The notes beneath the pieces are model-generated. The model ran no database searches, was not told the DNA's origin, and worked only from the letters and a program-made list of their open reading frames with translations. The position numbers were made by a program, and so were the translations under genes. Below, in pieces: positions 1 to 6,091 of a DNA stretch of 34,662 nt (position 1 is the stretch's first letter; every line of letters begins with the position of its first letter). The DNA is taken from positions 1 through 34,662 of the IMG/VR virus record IMGVR_UViG_3300037584_000674. One strand, written 5' to 3'. This DNA is from a virus.

Positions 1-93
1 TAATGCACTTGATTCTGCATATTTTTTTAAAAACATTTTAGCAGACATTTCAGTAGATGTATTTGCTGCTGATCTATAATTATTATATTCCAT
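1..93 (-). CDS. Portal protein, N-terminal fragment (cut by window edge)
   Basis: The 31 codons visible here encode exactly the first 31 residues of the full portal gene at 31386-32978 (start of MEYNNYRSAANTS). The gene is cut by the window edge rather than broken; the complete copy is the one on the right. Its start codon overlaps the stop of the 245-aa gene, as in the right-hand copy. Confidence 0.85.
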   Translation of the reverse strand, partial: MEYNNYRSAANTSTEMSAKMFLKKYAESSAL

Positions 94-830
94 TAAACTA
101 AGAAAGTGTTTCCAAATCCTTTACTTGATGTTTGTATAAACTTTCTATCTCCTTTAGCTAACTCTGCACTTTTTAAACTAGCTAAATATTTTTTTCTTGC
201 AGCTTCATTTTCTGCTCTAAATGCGTTAGGATCTTGATTTCCCATTTCTGTTGTTTGATCAGATCTTTGATTAGAATCTTTTTTTGTTTGGTTTGATCCA
301 GCTGTACTATAAGAAAATACTCCACCTTCTTTTTTATTAATATAACTTTGATATGGCACTTGTGATTGTTGAAATAAAATACCTGGCATTACAGGAATAC
401 CAGCAAGTGCTGCTACTGCTGCTATACCAAGTTTAAAATTTTGCTGACTTTGATACATTTGTTTTGATAATGGAATACTTGTTTTATTTACAGCATCCAT
501 TAATTCTTTTGATTTATCATATACTGTAAATTTTTTACCAGTAGCATCTGTAATTTCTCTAGCTGTTGCTAAACCTTTTGATGCTAAAAATTCTCCTTGA
601 GCTTCTCTGTATTTATCACCATACATTTGATTAGAAACTTTACTTGAGTAAATACCAGTAACACTAGTATTTGCTCCTTTAATTGGACCAGCTACTGTTT
701 TAGTAATACCTAATTTATCTCTTGCATATTTTTCTGATGCTTGAATTAAACCTATAGTTTTTGTATCTTTTTTTGATTGCTCCATTCCAGAAGCAACACT
801 TCTATTTGAAGCTGCGTTTTGAGAACCCAT
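93..830 (-). CDS. Hypothetical protein in the terminase-portal interval, variant A (245 aa)
   Basis: I do not recognise this family. The first 24 residues (MGSQNAASNRSVASG...) and about the last 40 (FRAENEAARKKYLASLKS to FGNTFLV) are nearly identical to those of the right-hand allele at 32978-33724, whereas most of the middle is diverged. Islands kept in both are IPLSKQM, AAVAALAGIPVMPG (a hydrophobic, possibly membrane-inserting stretch near residues 137-150) and a Ser/Asn/Gln/Thr-rich segment ending TTEMGNQ. It sits between the 73-aa gene and the portal gene with stop-start overlaps on both sides, so it is translated with virion genes. A minor virion or ejected protein is a guess from position only. 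Confidence 0.75.
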   Translation of the reverse strand: MGSQNAASNRSVASGMEQSKKDTKTIGLIQASEKYARDKLGITKTVAGPIKGANTSVTGIYSSKVSNQMYGDKYREAQGEFLASKGLATAREITDATGKKFTVYDKSKELMDAVNKTSIPLSKQMYQSQQNFKLGIAAVAALAGIPVMPGILFQQSQVPYQSYINKKEGGVFSYSTAGSNQTKKDSNQRSDQTTEMGNQDPNAFRAENEAARKKYLASLKSAELAKGDRKFIQTSSKGFGNTFLV

Positions 831-1051
831 TAACTTTTTTCCCCATCACTAAAAAAACCTCCACCTCCAGCTTTTGAGAATAATGATCTGACACCTATCA
901 TTCCTTTACCAAATCTTTTTTTGTATCTTTTTTCTTCTGCTTCTAATCGTTTTTTTTCTTCTTCAGCTTTTTTACGATCTTCTTCCATCTGTTCTTCCAT
1001 AGCTATTTCTGCTGCTGATTTTCTATATTTTGGTGTTCTAAATATTCCCAT
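830..1051 (-). CDS. Small charged coiled-coil protein (73 aa)
   Basis: The protein has a basic N-terminus (MGIFRTPKYRKSA), a long Lys/Glu/Arg helix around residues 14-46 that should form a coiled coil, and a Gly-rich tail (KAGGGGFF). Family unknown. It overlaps the end of the upstream 147-aa gene by 49 bp in another frame, and its stop overlaps the start of the 245-aa gene. The second copy at 33724-33945 differs by only three amino acids, all in or near the charged helix. A structural or scaffolding-type role fits the composition and location but is inference. Confidence 0.7.
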   Translation of the reverse strand: MGIFRTPKYRKSAAEIAMEEQMEEDRKKAEEEKKRLEAEEKRYKKRFGKGMIGVRSLFSKAGGGGFFSDGEKS

Positions 1052-1446
1052 TTCTTACATCCATTATTTACTAAGTATTTATATAACCCATAAGGTGTTA
1101 TAATCAACCTATTAATACCTAATACCCTCATTATGACAGTTACGCAACTATTTTCTCTAAGCCATGCACCCTGAAATAATTTAAATTTTTCTCTCTGTAA
1201 TGGGCATCTTAGTATAACACCCTTGTTATTCATAATGTAATCAATAACATAAGATATTTCTTCTCCTGATAAAATCTTCACATCTAGTCTTTTGTGGATG
1301 TGTTCTACTGTAATCCATACATTTTTTGTATGGTCAAAAGCAAACATTCCACAATGAGCCATTCCTCCTTTTCTGAATATATGATACCACGATTCTAGAG
1401 GTGGATCATAAAAGAATACTAGCCATTCCTTCGGAAAATATCCCAT
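1003..1446 (-). CDS. Possible permuted papain-like (NlpC/P60-type) protein (147 aa)
   Basis: Two motifs suggest a circularly permuted papain fold: a strand with His (HCGMFAFDH, about residues 32-40) and, later, a Cys at the start of a hydrophobic helix (SCVTVIMRVLGI, about residues 99-110). In permuted NlpC/P60 and YiiX-like enzymes the His precedes the Cys in this way. Similar small proteins are often found beside terminase in phages, from memory. The start overlaps the terminase stop by 28 bp, so the genes are co-translated. Substrate unknown; it could be a cell-wall or amide hydrolase, or an inactive structural homologue. Confidence 0.6.
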   Translation of the reverse strand: MGYFPKEWLVFFYDPPLESWYHIFRKGGMAHCGMFAFDHTKNVWITVEHIHKRLDVKILSGEEISYVIDYIMNNKGVILRCPLQREKFKLFQGAWLRENSCVTVIMRVLGINRLIITPYGLYKYLVNNGCKKWEYLEHQNIENQQQK

Positions 1447-2942
1447 TTACCTCGCTTATTTATTAATCCTCTTTCATACAGATTCCAAGTTTTGTAAACA
1501 TTTGTAACTCCTTGTTTTTGTGGTCCTACTGTCAAAGATCTTCCTTCTCCAGCACCTAGCATCAAATATTGTAGTGCATCATGGACATGAGAGTATTTAT
1601 TTTTATTAGGGCGATCTTCATATCTTTCTCCAGAGGTTTGGATTCTTCTATAATGATATCCTCCAAGAAACCCTTTTCTTAGTTGTTTACAGGATGGTGA
1701 TAGTAAAAACCCTGATTTACCATCAACCATCCTATTTAATGCAGATTCTACTGATTCTATCCGTAGAGCTACATCATTTGATGGAGCTGGAAAGGCTTGG
1801 ATACCTTGCTGTCTAAGTATCTGAAAAGGAGTAGTTTCATCAGTCTGCGCCCTAAAATCACCAGCTGGATCACCAAATATTTTTAAATCTTTATCAGCAC
1901 AATGCTTTATTATTTCATGCTTTAACATTTCACTAAACTTAACTGTACCAATATCAAAACAAACTAACTCATGATTTATTATCCATCTACCATCAGGTAG
2001 TCGTTGTCCAAATACAGCTGATGGTGTTAGCCCAAAGTCTAGTCCAATGTATACTGTAGTATCTGCAAACTCTATTTCTTCACTAGCTATATGCGTATCT
2101 TCTCTAAATGAACCATAGACTAACTTTCCATCTTCTATAGTTCCTAATCTATTTAAAACATAAACATCAATCCAAGATTTAGACTTTCCTCGTATGATAT
2201 TTGAATAGTAATCTGGTGTAACATTTCTGATATTTTCTGCTCTATCATTAAGTTCATAACCTTTAATTTTATCATCTTCCTTTTTTTCTAACATACCTGG
2301 AGGTTGTACAAAAAATTTCCAGTTATCTGGTTTCACTAACATAACTGATTCTTCTTGTGATAGATGATCTGGTGGTGGTACTTCTCCTGACATAATAGAC
2401 CACCAATGATCTTCATCAGGTGCGTTAGTATCTGCTATCACACCATACCATGTAGGTCCACCATCTTTTACTGCTGGATATCTTCCAACACGCATAGTAC
2501 ACGCATCTACAATAGACTTAGGTATTTCTCTAGCTTCATTAATCCATACCCCTGTCAATTCTAATGATAATAGTTTCTTTACATCTTCTGGTCTATCTAA
2601 TGCTAAAAATATAACTTCTAATTCTATATCATTGATTCGGATGTGATGTGTAAAAGGAACTGAATAAGTAAAATTACCGAAGGTATTTTCTGGAAACCAA
2701 TCTAACCATGTTTTCATGGTAGTAGTTTTTAACTGAGGGTTAGTATTTCTAATTACTGCCCATCTAGATTTTCGTTTACCATCTGGAGATGGTTCTTGTT
2801 TAGCAGCCCTCCTAAATACTTCTATACAACAAGAAACTGATTTGCCTGATCCTACTGGACCTCGTACACCTCTAAAGAAGCTATTATCCTTCATAAAGGA
2901 TTTAATAACTTCTCCAGGTGCTTTATAATTTAATCCACTCAC
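1419..2942 (-). CDS. terL: Terminase large subunit
   Basis: This is the ATP-driven DNA packaging motor with a headful or concatemer-cutting nuclease. The ATPase domain shows Walker A GPVGSGKS at residues 28-35 and Walker B VWINEA at about 132-137 with catalytic Glu136. The RNase H-like nuclease domain shows its acidic residues in LDFG (Asp302), FGDPAGD (Asp358) and HVHDAL (Asp455). At 507 aa it has ordinary length for a podovirus terminase. It lies directly downstream of a 65-aa gene (4-bp overlap) and upstream of the papain-like gene. The right-hand strain copy of its 3' end is at 34313-34662. Confidence 0.96.
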   Translation of the reverse strand: MSGLNYKAPGEVIKSFMKDNSFFRGVRGPVGSGKSVSCCIEVFRRAAKQEPSPDGKRKSRWAVIRNTNPQLKTTTMKTWLDWFPENTFGNFTYSVPFTHHIRINDIELEVIFLALDRPEDVKKLLSLELTGVWINEAREIPKSIVDACTMRVGRYPAVKDGGPTWYGVIADTNAPDEDHWWSIMSGEVPPPDHLSQEESVMLVKPDNWKFFVQPPGMLEKKEDDKIKGYELNDRAENIRNVTPDYYSNIIRGKSKSWIDVYVLNRLGTIEDGKLVYGSFREDTHIASEEIEFADTTVYIGLDFGLTPSAVFGQRLPDGRWIINHELVCFDIGTVKFSEMLKHEIIKHCADKDLKIFGDPAGDFRAQTDETTPFQILRQQGIQAFPAPSNDVALRIESVESALNRMVDGKSGFLLSPSCKQLRKGFLGGYHYRRIQTSGERYEDRPNKNKYSHVHDALQYLMLGAGEGRSLTVGPQKQGVTNVYKTWNLYERGLINKRGKWDIFRRNG

Positions 2943-3136
2943 ACAACATTAGAATCAGTACCAGCTTTGATTAACTTATAAATAGTTTCTGGAAGTAATG
3001 ATTCAATAAACATATCTGCTTCTCTATCTGTGATGAGATCTTTAGGATAGTGTGCAAAATGAACTTTCTTGACAATCTTTCTTAGTTTCATTCTATCTTG
3101 AAAAGATATAAGATCTTGTGCGTATTGCTGTGTCAT
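2939..3136 (-). CDS. Hypothetical protein upstream of terminase (65 aa)
   Basis: This small, mixed-charge, probably all-helical protein has no recognisable motif; it starts MTQQYAQDLISFQDRM and ends with a helix of the type LLPETIYKLIKAG. The stop overlaps the terminase start and its own ATG overlaps the TGA of the 35-aa membrane peptide gene (ATGA), so it is part of a tightly coupled string. Position suggests it assists packaging, but nothing in the sequence proves it. Confidence 0.7.
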   Translation of the reverse strand: MTQQYAQDLISFQDRMKLRKIVKKVHFAHYPKDLITDREADMFIESLLPETIYKLIKAGTDSNVV

Positions 3137-3240
3137 ACAGCTTTAGCAATAGCTATTATAGCAATAACTAAAATAGCAATAACAATACCTTTACCTTTTT
3201 TGTTTAAACGATCCCAACGATCAAGTACTGGTTCTAACAT
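3133..3240 (-). CDS. Single-span membrane mini-protein (35 aa)
   Basis: A good Shine-Dalgarno (AAGGAG) stands 6 bases before the ATG. The product has a short charged N-terminus (MLEPVLDRWDRLNKKGKG) and one membrane span made almost only of Ile, Val and Ala (residues 19-35), running to the C-terminus. TGA overlaps the next ATG. Family unknown. A pinholin-like, membrane-anchoring or regulatory peptide are all possible; the recognisable lysis genes are elsewhere (12514-14534), so I do not call it a holin. Confidence 0.65.
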   Translation of the reverse strand: MLEPVLDRWDRLNKKGKGIVIAILVIAIIAIAKAV

Positions 3241-3249
3241 ATTAGCTCC

Positions 3250-3375
3250 TTACTTTTTCTTTTTACTAGCCATAATTTTCTTCTTCAGAAAATCAGGTAG
3301 ATTCTTTTGTTTGCCTTTTAACTTTTTTGATGGTCTGCCTTTTTGTGAACCATAAGTGCCTTTACCCATAGGCAT
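3250..3375 (-). CDS. Very basic mini-protein 1 (41 aa)
   Basis: The protein starts MPMGKGTYGSQKGRPSKK and ends with a Lys run (ASKKKK); about one third of residues are Lys or Arg. A MGKGTYGSxxGRPxKK start is seen in short phage proteins, from memory. The start could be the first or the third codon (both ATG). It belongs to a run of six similar basic proteins between the small and large terminase genes. Nucleic-acid binding is likely from charge alone; no fold is recognisable. Confidence 0.6.
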   Translation of the reverse strand: MPMGKGTYGSQKGRPSKKLKGKQKNLPDFLKKKIMASKKKK

Positions 3376-3376
3376 A

Positions 3377-3493
3377 TTAGTATCCACCCATCATAGGTTT
3401 TTTAGGCTTCTTACCAGCTTTCTTCATAGACATAGCTGTAGCTGCCTGTTTCTTTGCTTTCTTAGTCTTTTTAGGTTTCATCATACCTTTCAT
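3377..3493 (-). CDS. Very basic Met/Lys-rich mini-protein 2 (38 aa)
   Basis: The product is almost only Lys, Met, Ala and Gly (MKGMMKPKKTKKAKK at the start, KKPMMGGY at the end). A Shine-Dalgarno AGGAG lies 6 bases upstream and the ATG overlaps the TGA of the preceding 82-aa gene, so it is translated by coupling. Composition resembles DNA-condensing tails such as those of protamines or H1 histones. That analogy is inference. Confidence 0.6.
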   Translation of the reverse strand: MKGMMKPKKTKKAKKQAATAMSMKKAGKKPKKPMMGGY

Positions 3494-3738
3494 GTTACTC
3501 TCCTATATGCTCTTGTTTTTGCTGCAATAGACTTAGGTTGCTTAACAAACTGTTTACCTTTCCTACTGCCTTTTCTCTTAGCTCTAGTTGTAGCTGCATA
3601 TTCACTAGCAGTCAATGATTTGATCGCTGCTTCAGGCAGATACCTTTCTCCAGTTTTTGCACTTGGTTTACCAGATTTAGTTCTCCACTTCTGCTTTGTC
3701 CATGCTTTCAGACTGCGTTGTGATTTTGCTAATGCCAT
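3490..3738 (-). CDS. Basic protein with conserved KWRTKSGKP motif (82 aa)
   Basis: This strongly basic protein starts MALAKSQRSLKAWTKQKWRT and has a central ERYLPEAAIKSLTASEYAAT segment followed by a Lys/Arg-rich tail. The combination W-x-x-Q-x-W-R-T-K-S-G-K-P and GERYLPE recurs in short hypothetical proteins of many phages and giant viruses, from memory; no function is established to my knowledge. The fold may be a small helical DNA-binding unit. It lies between two other basic genes with overlapping stop and start codons. Confidence 0.7.
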   Translation of the reverse strand: MALAKSQRSLKAWTKQKWRTKSGKPSAKTGERYLPEAAIKSLTASEYAATTRAKRKGSRKGKQFVKQPKSIAAKTRAYRRVT

Positions 3739-3908
3739 TAACCTTTTGCTTTTTTCTTAGCAGTAGGACTAAGATCTTTAAAATGTACTACTGGCTTACT
3801 ACTACTACTATGTGTTTTGCCAGTATGTATCACACCTTTACCCATTTTATGAACTGCACCTTTGTATTCTTTACCATTCTTAAAATAGTGTTTTGTTCCT
3901 TTTCCCAT
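3738..3908 (-). CDS. Basic Gly/Lys/His-rich mini-protein (56 aa)
   Basis: The start MGKGTKHYFKNGKEYKG is followed by HKMGKGVIHTGKTHSSSS and a basic end. The F-K-N-G-K-E-Y-K-G and V-I-H-T-G-K-T-H phrases look like a short beta-hairpin repeat. It overlaps both neighbours at stop and start codons. Function unknown; similar short proteins accompany the other basic proteins of this block in marine phages, from memory. Confidence 0.6.
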   Translation of the reverse strand: MGKGTKHYFKNGKEYKGAVHKMGKGVIHTGKTHSSSSKPVVHFKDLSPTAKKKAKG

Positions 3909-4096
3909 TATTTATAGCCACCCCCAGCTTTCTTATAAGCAACAGCTAACATCTGTGCTTTTCTAGCAGACCATTGTCCAGGCTTACCACCTTTTCCACC
4001 AGATTTTATTCTTTGAAATATGCGTTTACGCATTGTTGGTTTAGTATAGTTTCCAGCTTTATTAACTGTACTCACCACTTCACCTTGTTTGCCCAA
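3908..4096 (-). CDS. Basic GQWSARKAQ-family small protein (62 aa)
   Basis: The motif GGKPGQWSARKAQ followed by YKKAGGGYK at the C-terminus, after a segment of the form GNYTKPTMRKR, is a recurring signature of short viral and bacterial hypothetical proteins, from memory. Codon 1 here is TTG. A GTG at 4075 overlaps the TGA of the upstream gene and would give 55 aa, so the start is uncertain. The pattern (basic helix, then Ser-Ala-Arg-Lys-Ala helix) suggests a small nucleic-acid or nucleoprotein binder. Confidence 0.65.
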   Translation of the reverse strand: MGKQGEVVSTVNKAGNYTKPTMRKRIFQRIKSGGKGGKPGQWSARKAQMLAVAYKKAGGGYK

Positions 4097-4371
4097 TATG
4101 CTGCTGACATTGGTCCTCTCGCAATATTCTTTGCGTGTCTTGCCTTAAATGATTTTCTTTTTGCCTTCATTCTACTTGATTCACCCTTCTTTGGTTTTCC
4201 AGCTGTTCCTGAAACAGAACCTACCTTCTTTCCCTGTTGTCCAAATCTAATTGTTTTGATTTGTCCACCTGACTTAGCCACCACTATATGAGATTTAGTC
4301 TTATGACCAGGAGTTCTCTTAGGTTTATTAAAACCACTTACTCCAGCTCTCTTTAGTCTAGGATCTGCCAT
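4072..4371 (-). CDS. Basic protein with C-terminal ARHAKNIARG...ANKVKW motif (99 aa)
   Basis: Residues 1-30 are Lys/Arg/Pro-rich, a middle segment IKTIRFGQQGKKVG is followed by GKPKKGESSRMKAKRKSF and the conserved end KARHAKNIARGPMSAAYWAN. The C-terminal pattern is common in short phage proteins of unknown function. It is the first gene of the basic block, with its own Shine-Dalgarno (TAAGG) and a sigma70-like promoter at 4390-4418. An RNA- or DNA-binding role is likely from charge, not shown. Confidence 0.72.
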   Translation of the reverse strand: MADPRLKRAGVSGFNKPKRTPGHKTKSHIVVAKSGGQIKTIRFGQQGKKVGSVSGTAGKPKKGESSRMKAKRKSFKARHAKNIARGPMSAAYWANKVKW

Positions 4372-4389
4372 ATCCGAACCTTACTATAA

Positions 4390-4418
4390 AAAATATTTTT
4401 TTGAAGTGCTTTTTTCAA
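4390..4418 (-). promoter_or_regulatory. Sigma70-like promoter for the basic-protein/terminase operon
   Basis: On the minus strand, TTGAAA (4413-4418) is followed after 17 bp by TATTTT (4390-4395). The transcript would start near 4383 and carry a short leader with TAAGG (4379-4383) 7 bases before the ATG at 4371. This fits recognition by host RNA polymerase. Strength is unknown and A/T runs make chance matches more likely. Confidence 0.45.
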
Positions 4419-4481
4419 CTATGGTGTGCGTAGAGGTGGTTATCACTCATGCTTCGCCCTGTTTTCCAACCCCCCATGCGT

Positions 4482-4868
4482 CTAGTCTAGATCTATTTTG
4501 ATTGATACATTACCTGACAGATTATGCTGTACCTTGTCTGGTGCTTTCATACCTATTCGATCCAGTAGATCCTTTGATGCTTCTAGTCTAACATACTCAG
4601 ACTTACCATTTTGTATAAGGTGTAGTAATGTTGAGGATGCGTGGACAGAACCTAGACCTAACTTGTTGGATACTTCTTGCATAAGGTATGCTTGTACCTT
4701 TGGCAATCGTAGTGTCCGACTAGCTATTACTCTACCAGCTTCTCCCTTTGCATACCCAGCCTTTTGTGATGCTTCGGTTATGGTGCAATTACTAGCTACG
4801 AGGGTATCAACTAACTGCCTTTGTTTATATGTCAGTCCGTCTTTCTTGCCTAACTGTGTTCTTGCCAT
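4482..4868 (-). CDS. terS: Terminase small subunit
   Basis: The N-terminal part (GLTYKQRQLVDTLVASN and ITEASQKAGYA, residues 10-40) is the helix-turn-helix typical of small terminase subunits that bind the packaging site. The middle is helical and the C-terminus ends with a beta strand (VSIKIDLD) like the segment that contacts the large subunit. Length 128 aa fits. I chose ATG 4868 because the protein then starts MARTQLGKKDG. An ATG at 4898 would add ten residues inside a TTGACA/TATCTA promoter and has no Shine-Dalgarno. Confidence 0.85.
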   Translation of the reverse strand: MARTQLGKKDGLTYKQRQLVDTLVASNCTITEASQKAGYAKGEAGRVIASRTLRLPKVQAYLMQEVSNKLGLGSVHASSTLLHLIQNGKSEYVRLEASKDLLDRIGMKAPDKVQHNLSGNVSIKIDLD

Positions 4869-4873
4869 AACGA

Positions 4874-4903
4874 TAGATACCAAGCCCTCCGTAACCATGT
4901 CAA
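4874..4903 (-). promoter_or_regulatory. Sigma70-like promoter of terS, apparently leaderless
   Basis: On the minus strand a perfect -35 TTGACA (4898-4903) and TATCTA (4874-4879) are separated by 18 bp. The -10 ends only 5 bases before the ATG at 4868, so the RNA would begin about at the start codon. A GGAGG lies between the boxes but is 17 bases from the ATG and would not be in such a transcript. Confidence 0.5.
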
Positions 4904-5083
4904 GTAAAAAATTGTAAAAGAATAAAGTGGATCGAAGGACTCTCTCTCGGATTTTCGATTATGAAAAAGGATGTTGCTAGTTCTTATCAACCCACGAGGG
5001 GTAGGGATGCAACAAGATGCCTAGCTTTTTATTTATCCTATTGTATGACGATCATCTAGTCGCACCTGACAAGAACTATCAAA
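4899..5083. promoter_or_regulatory. Divergent control region between the two transcription arms
   Basis: This is the only place where leftward and rightward arms start back to back. It holds perfect inverted repeats: ATCGAA/TTCGAT (4931-4936, 4954-4959), TGTTGC/GCAACA (4972-4977, 5009-5014) and TAGTTCTT/AAGAACTA (4978-4985, 5071-5078). The first pair sits apart; the other two could stack into a stem around a loop. I see no clear sigma70 promoter for the rightward genes. An origin, operator or leader RNA are the candidates. Confidence 0.4.
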
Positions 5084-5113
5084 TCCTTTCGATTTGGCTC
5101 AAATCAGAAAGGA
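5084..5113 (+). promoter_or_regulatory. Leader hairpin hiding the Shine-Dalgarno of the first early gene
   Basis: TCCTTT (5084-5089) pairs with AAAGGA (5108-5113) and GATTTG (5091-5096) pairs with CAAATC (5100-5105) around a GCT loop, leaving only a small internal bulge. The 3' arm is the Shine-Dalgarno AAAGGAG of the gene starting at 5121. Folded RNA would therefore block initiation until opened by a ribosome, protein, RNA or temperature change. Confidence 0.55.
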
Positions 5114-5120
5114 GTTCACA

Positions 5121-5369
5121 ATGAACAAACTAACAAACCCATACATGGTAATGAGTAAAATAGCAGAGGATATCAAGGATATGCTCAAGGAAAAGTATCA
5201 AATGGACTTATGGTACAAGGATATATCACTAGATGATCAAGAAATAGATGGAGTGATAGTATCAGAAGGTGGATCTAGAGATTCATGGGGAATCACAATA
5301 GAAACACAGGATGATGAATATAAGGAGTATAATCTCTTTATAGGAGTAAAGATTGAAGGAGGTCAATAA
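5121..5369 (+). CDS. Early hypothetical protein (82 aa), first gene of rightward arm
   Basis: ATG 5121 is preferred over an upstream in-frame TTG at 5094 because AAAGGAG lies 7 bases before it. The protein is acidic and mixed alpha/beta: helix with NPYMVMSKIAEDIKDML, then strands with VIVSEGG and WGITIET. No family recognised. As the first gene after the divergent control region it is probably expressed earliest and may act on host processes. The stop overlaps the next ATG (TAATG). Confidence 0.7.
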   Translation: MNKLTNPYMVMSKIAEDIKDMLKEKYQMDLWYKDISLDDQEIDGVIVSEGGSRDSWGITIETQDDEYKEYNLFIGVKIEGGQ

Positions 5370-5539
5370 TGGACTATCAAGCAAAGATAAATGAAATGCT
5401 AGACAAAGCAGCATATGCTGAGCAAGAAAATGATTATGAACTAGCAGAAGCATACAGATCAGAAGCACAATGGATATCGTTACAGCAAGACAAAGAAAAT
5501 GATATCAAAGATCTCAATACAGATTTGGAGGTAGTATAA
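5369..5539 (+). CDS. Small acidic helical protein (56 aa)
   Basis: It follows the preceding gene with a TAATG overlap and a Shine-Dalgarno (GGAGGT) inside that gene's end, and itself ends in TAATG at the next start. The product (MDYQAKINEMLDKAAYAEQ... ) looks like a single long amphipathic helix pair rich in Glu, Gln and Ala, similar in shape to TPR-like or coiled-coil peptides. No function can be assigned. Confidence 0.65.
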   Translation: MDYQAKINEMLDKAAYAEQENDYELAEAYRSEAQWISLQQDKENDIKDLNTDLEVV

Positions 5540-6054
5540 TGACTGAATGGAGAATAGATCCACAAGAACTAGTAGCTATCAATGATGCTAGTAAACAGGA
5601 TATGAACACACTATTTGACAGTTTGTATCCAATACAACAAACAACATTCATGCAAGGATGGTGCAAAGACAGTATCATGTATGAATGTCTAGGTGCTAGA
5701 ACAGGCATGAACAATGCCAGTAGCAGAGCAGATCAAGCTAAAAGAGCATTGACTAAAGCAAAAGATGATCGTGTAGATACTGTAACAGAGATTGGTCAGC
5801 AACAAGACTATGACAGAGTGGCAACATTCAGAGGATGGTCAGATCTTGCAGACTATTGGACTAACAGATATGACACCTGGTCATCTAAGTTTGAACTAAT
5901 CTATGGTGAAACATGGGAAAAAGCTTTGGAAAACAAGAACAAAAACAAAGCAACACCATCAACACTAAGACAACCAACAGATGAGGAGCATGAAGAATTT
6001 GCAGAAAGTATTCTAAATGCAGACATCAACACATTGGTAGGTGAGGGGGTATAA
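5539..6054 (+). CDS. Early hypothetical protein (171 aa)
   Basis: A soluble, mostly helical protein with many aromatic residues in the middle (FRGWSDLADYWTNRYDTW, residues about 93-112) and an acidic C-terminus (DEEHEEFAESILNADIN). No catalytic signature is visible and I do not recognise the family. A strong Shine-Dalgarno GGAGGT lies before the ATG. Its stop codon sits inside the G5/C5 palindrome at 6045-6061, which could affect readthrough into the following membrane genes. Confidence 0.7.
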   Translation: MTEWRIDPQELVAINDASKQDMNTLFDSLYPIQQTTFMQGWCKDSIMYECLGARTGMNNASSRADQAKRALTKAKDDRVDTVTEIGQQQDYDRVATFRGWSDLADYWTNRYDTWSSKFELIYGETWEKALENKNKNKATPSTLRQPTDEEHEEFAESILNADINTLVGEGV

Positions 6055-6061
6055 TACCCCC
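6045..6061 (+). terminator. G5/C5 hairpin containing TATAAT
   Basis: GGGGG (6045-6049) and CCCCC (6057-6061) flank TATAATA. The stem overlaps the stop codon of the 171-aa gene. There is no U-tract after it, so it is not a standard terminator; it may protect the 3' end of the upstream message or reduce readthrough. The TATAAT inside has no -35 partner at 16-18 bp, so a promoter is unlikely. Confidence 0.35.
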
Positions 6062-6091
6062 CCCAACAGAGAGGAATGGTGGAATCACCGA

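Larger units (their letters stand above)
1..1768. repeat. Left copy of imperfect terminal direct repeat
   Basis: This segment recurs at 32886-34662. From 830 to 1768 the two copies align without indels and show about 18 mismatches in 939 bp by eye. The part covering the middle of the 245-aa gene is much more diverged and differs by 9 bp in length. The overlap implies a circular or terminally redundant genome of about 32,885 bp. Because the copies are not identical, it is probably a join of two strains rather than a true terminal repeat of one virion. Confidence 0.9.

Noticed and set aside
4899-5120. Possible tRNA in the divergent region and at 10737-11307
   Set aside because: No T-loop (GTTCGA-type) with an acceptor stem and anticodon arm could be assembled; the hairpins present do not make a cloverleaf.
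6050-6055. TATAAT as a promoter -10 box
   Set aside because: It is the loop of a G5/C5 palindrome and has no -35 at 16-18 bp.
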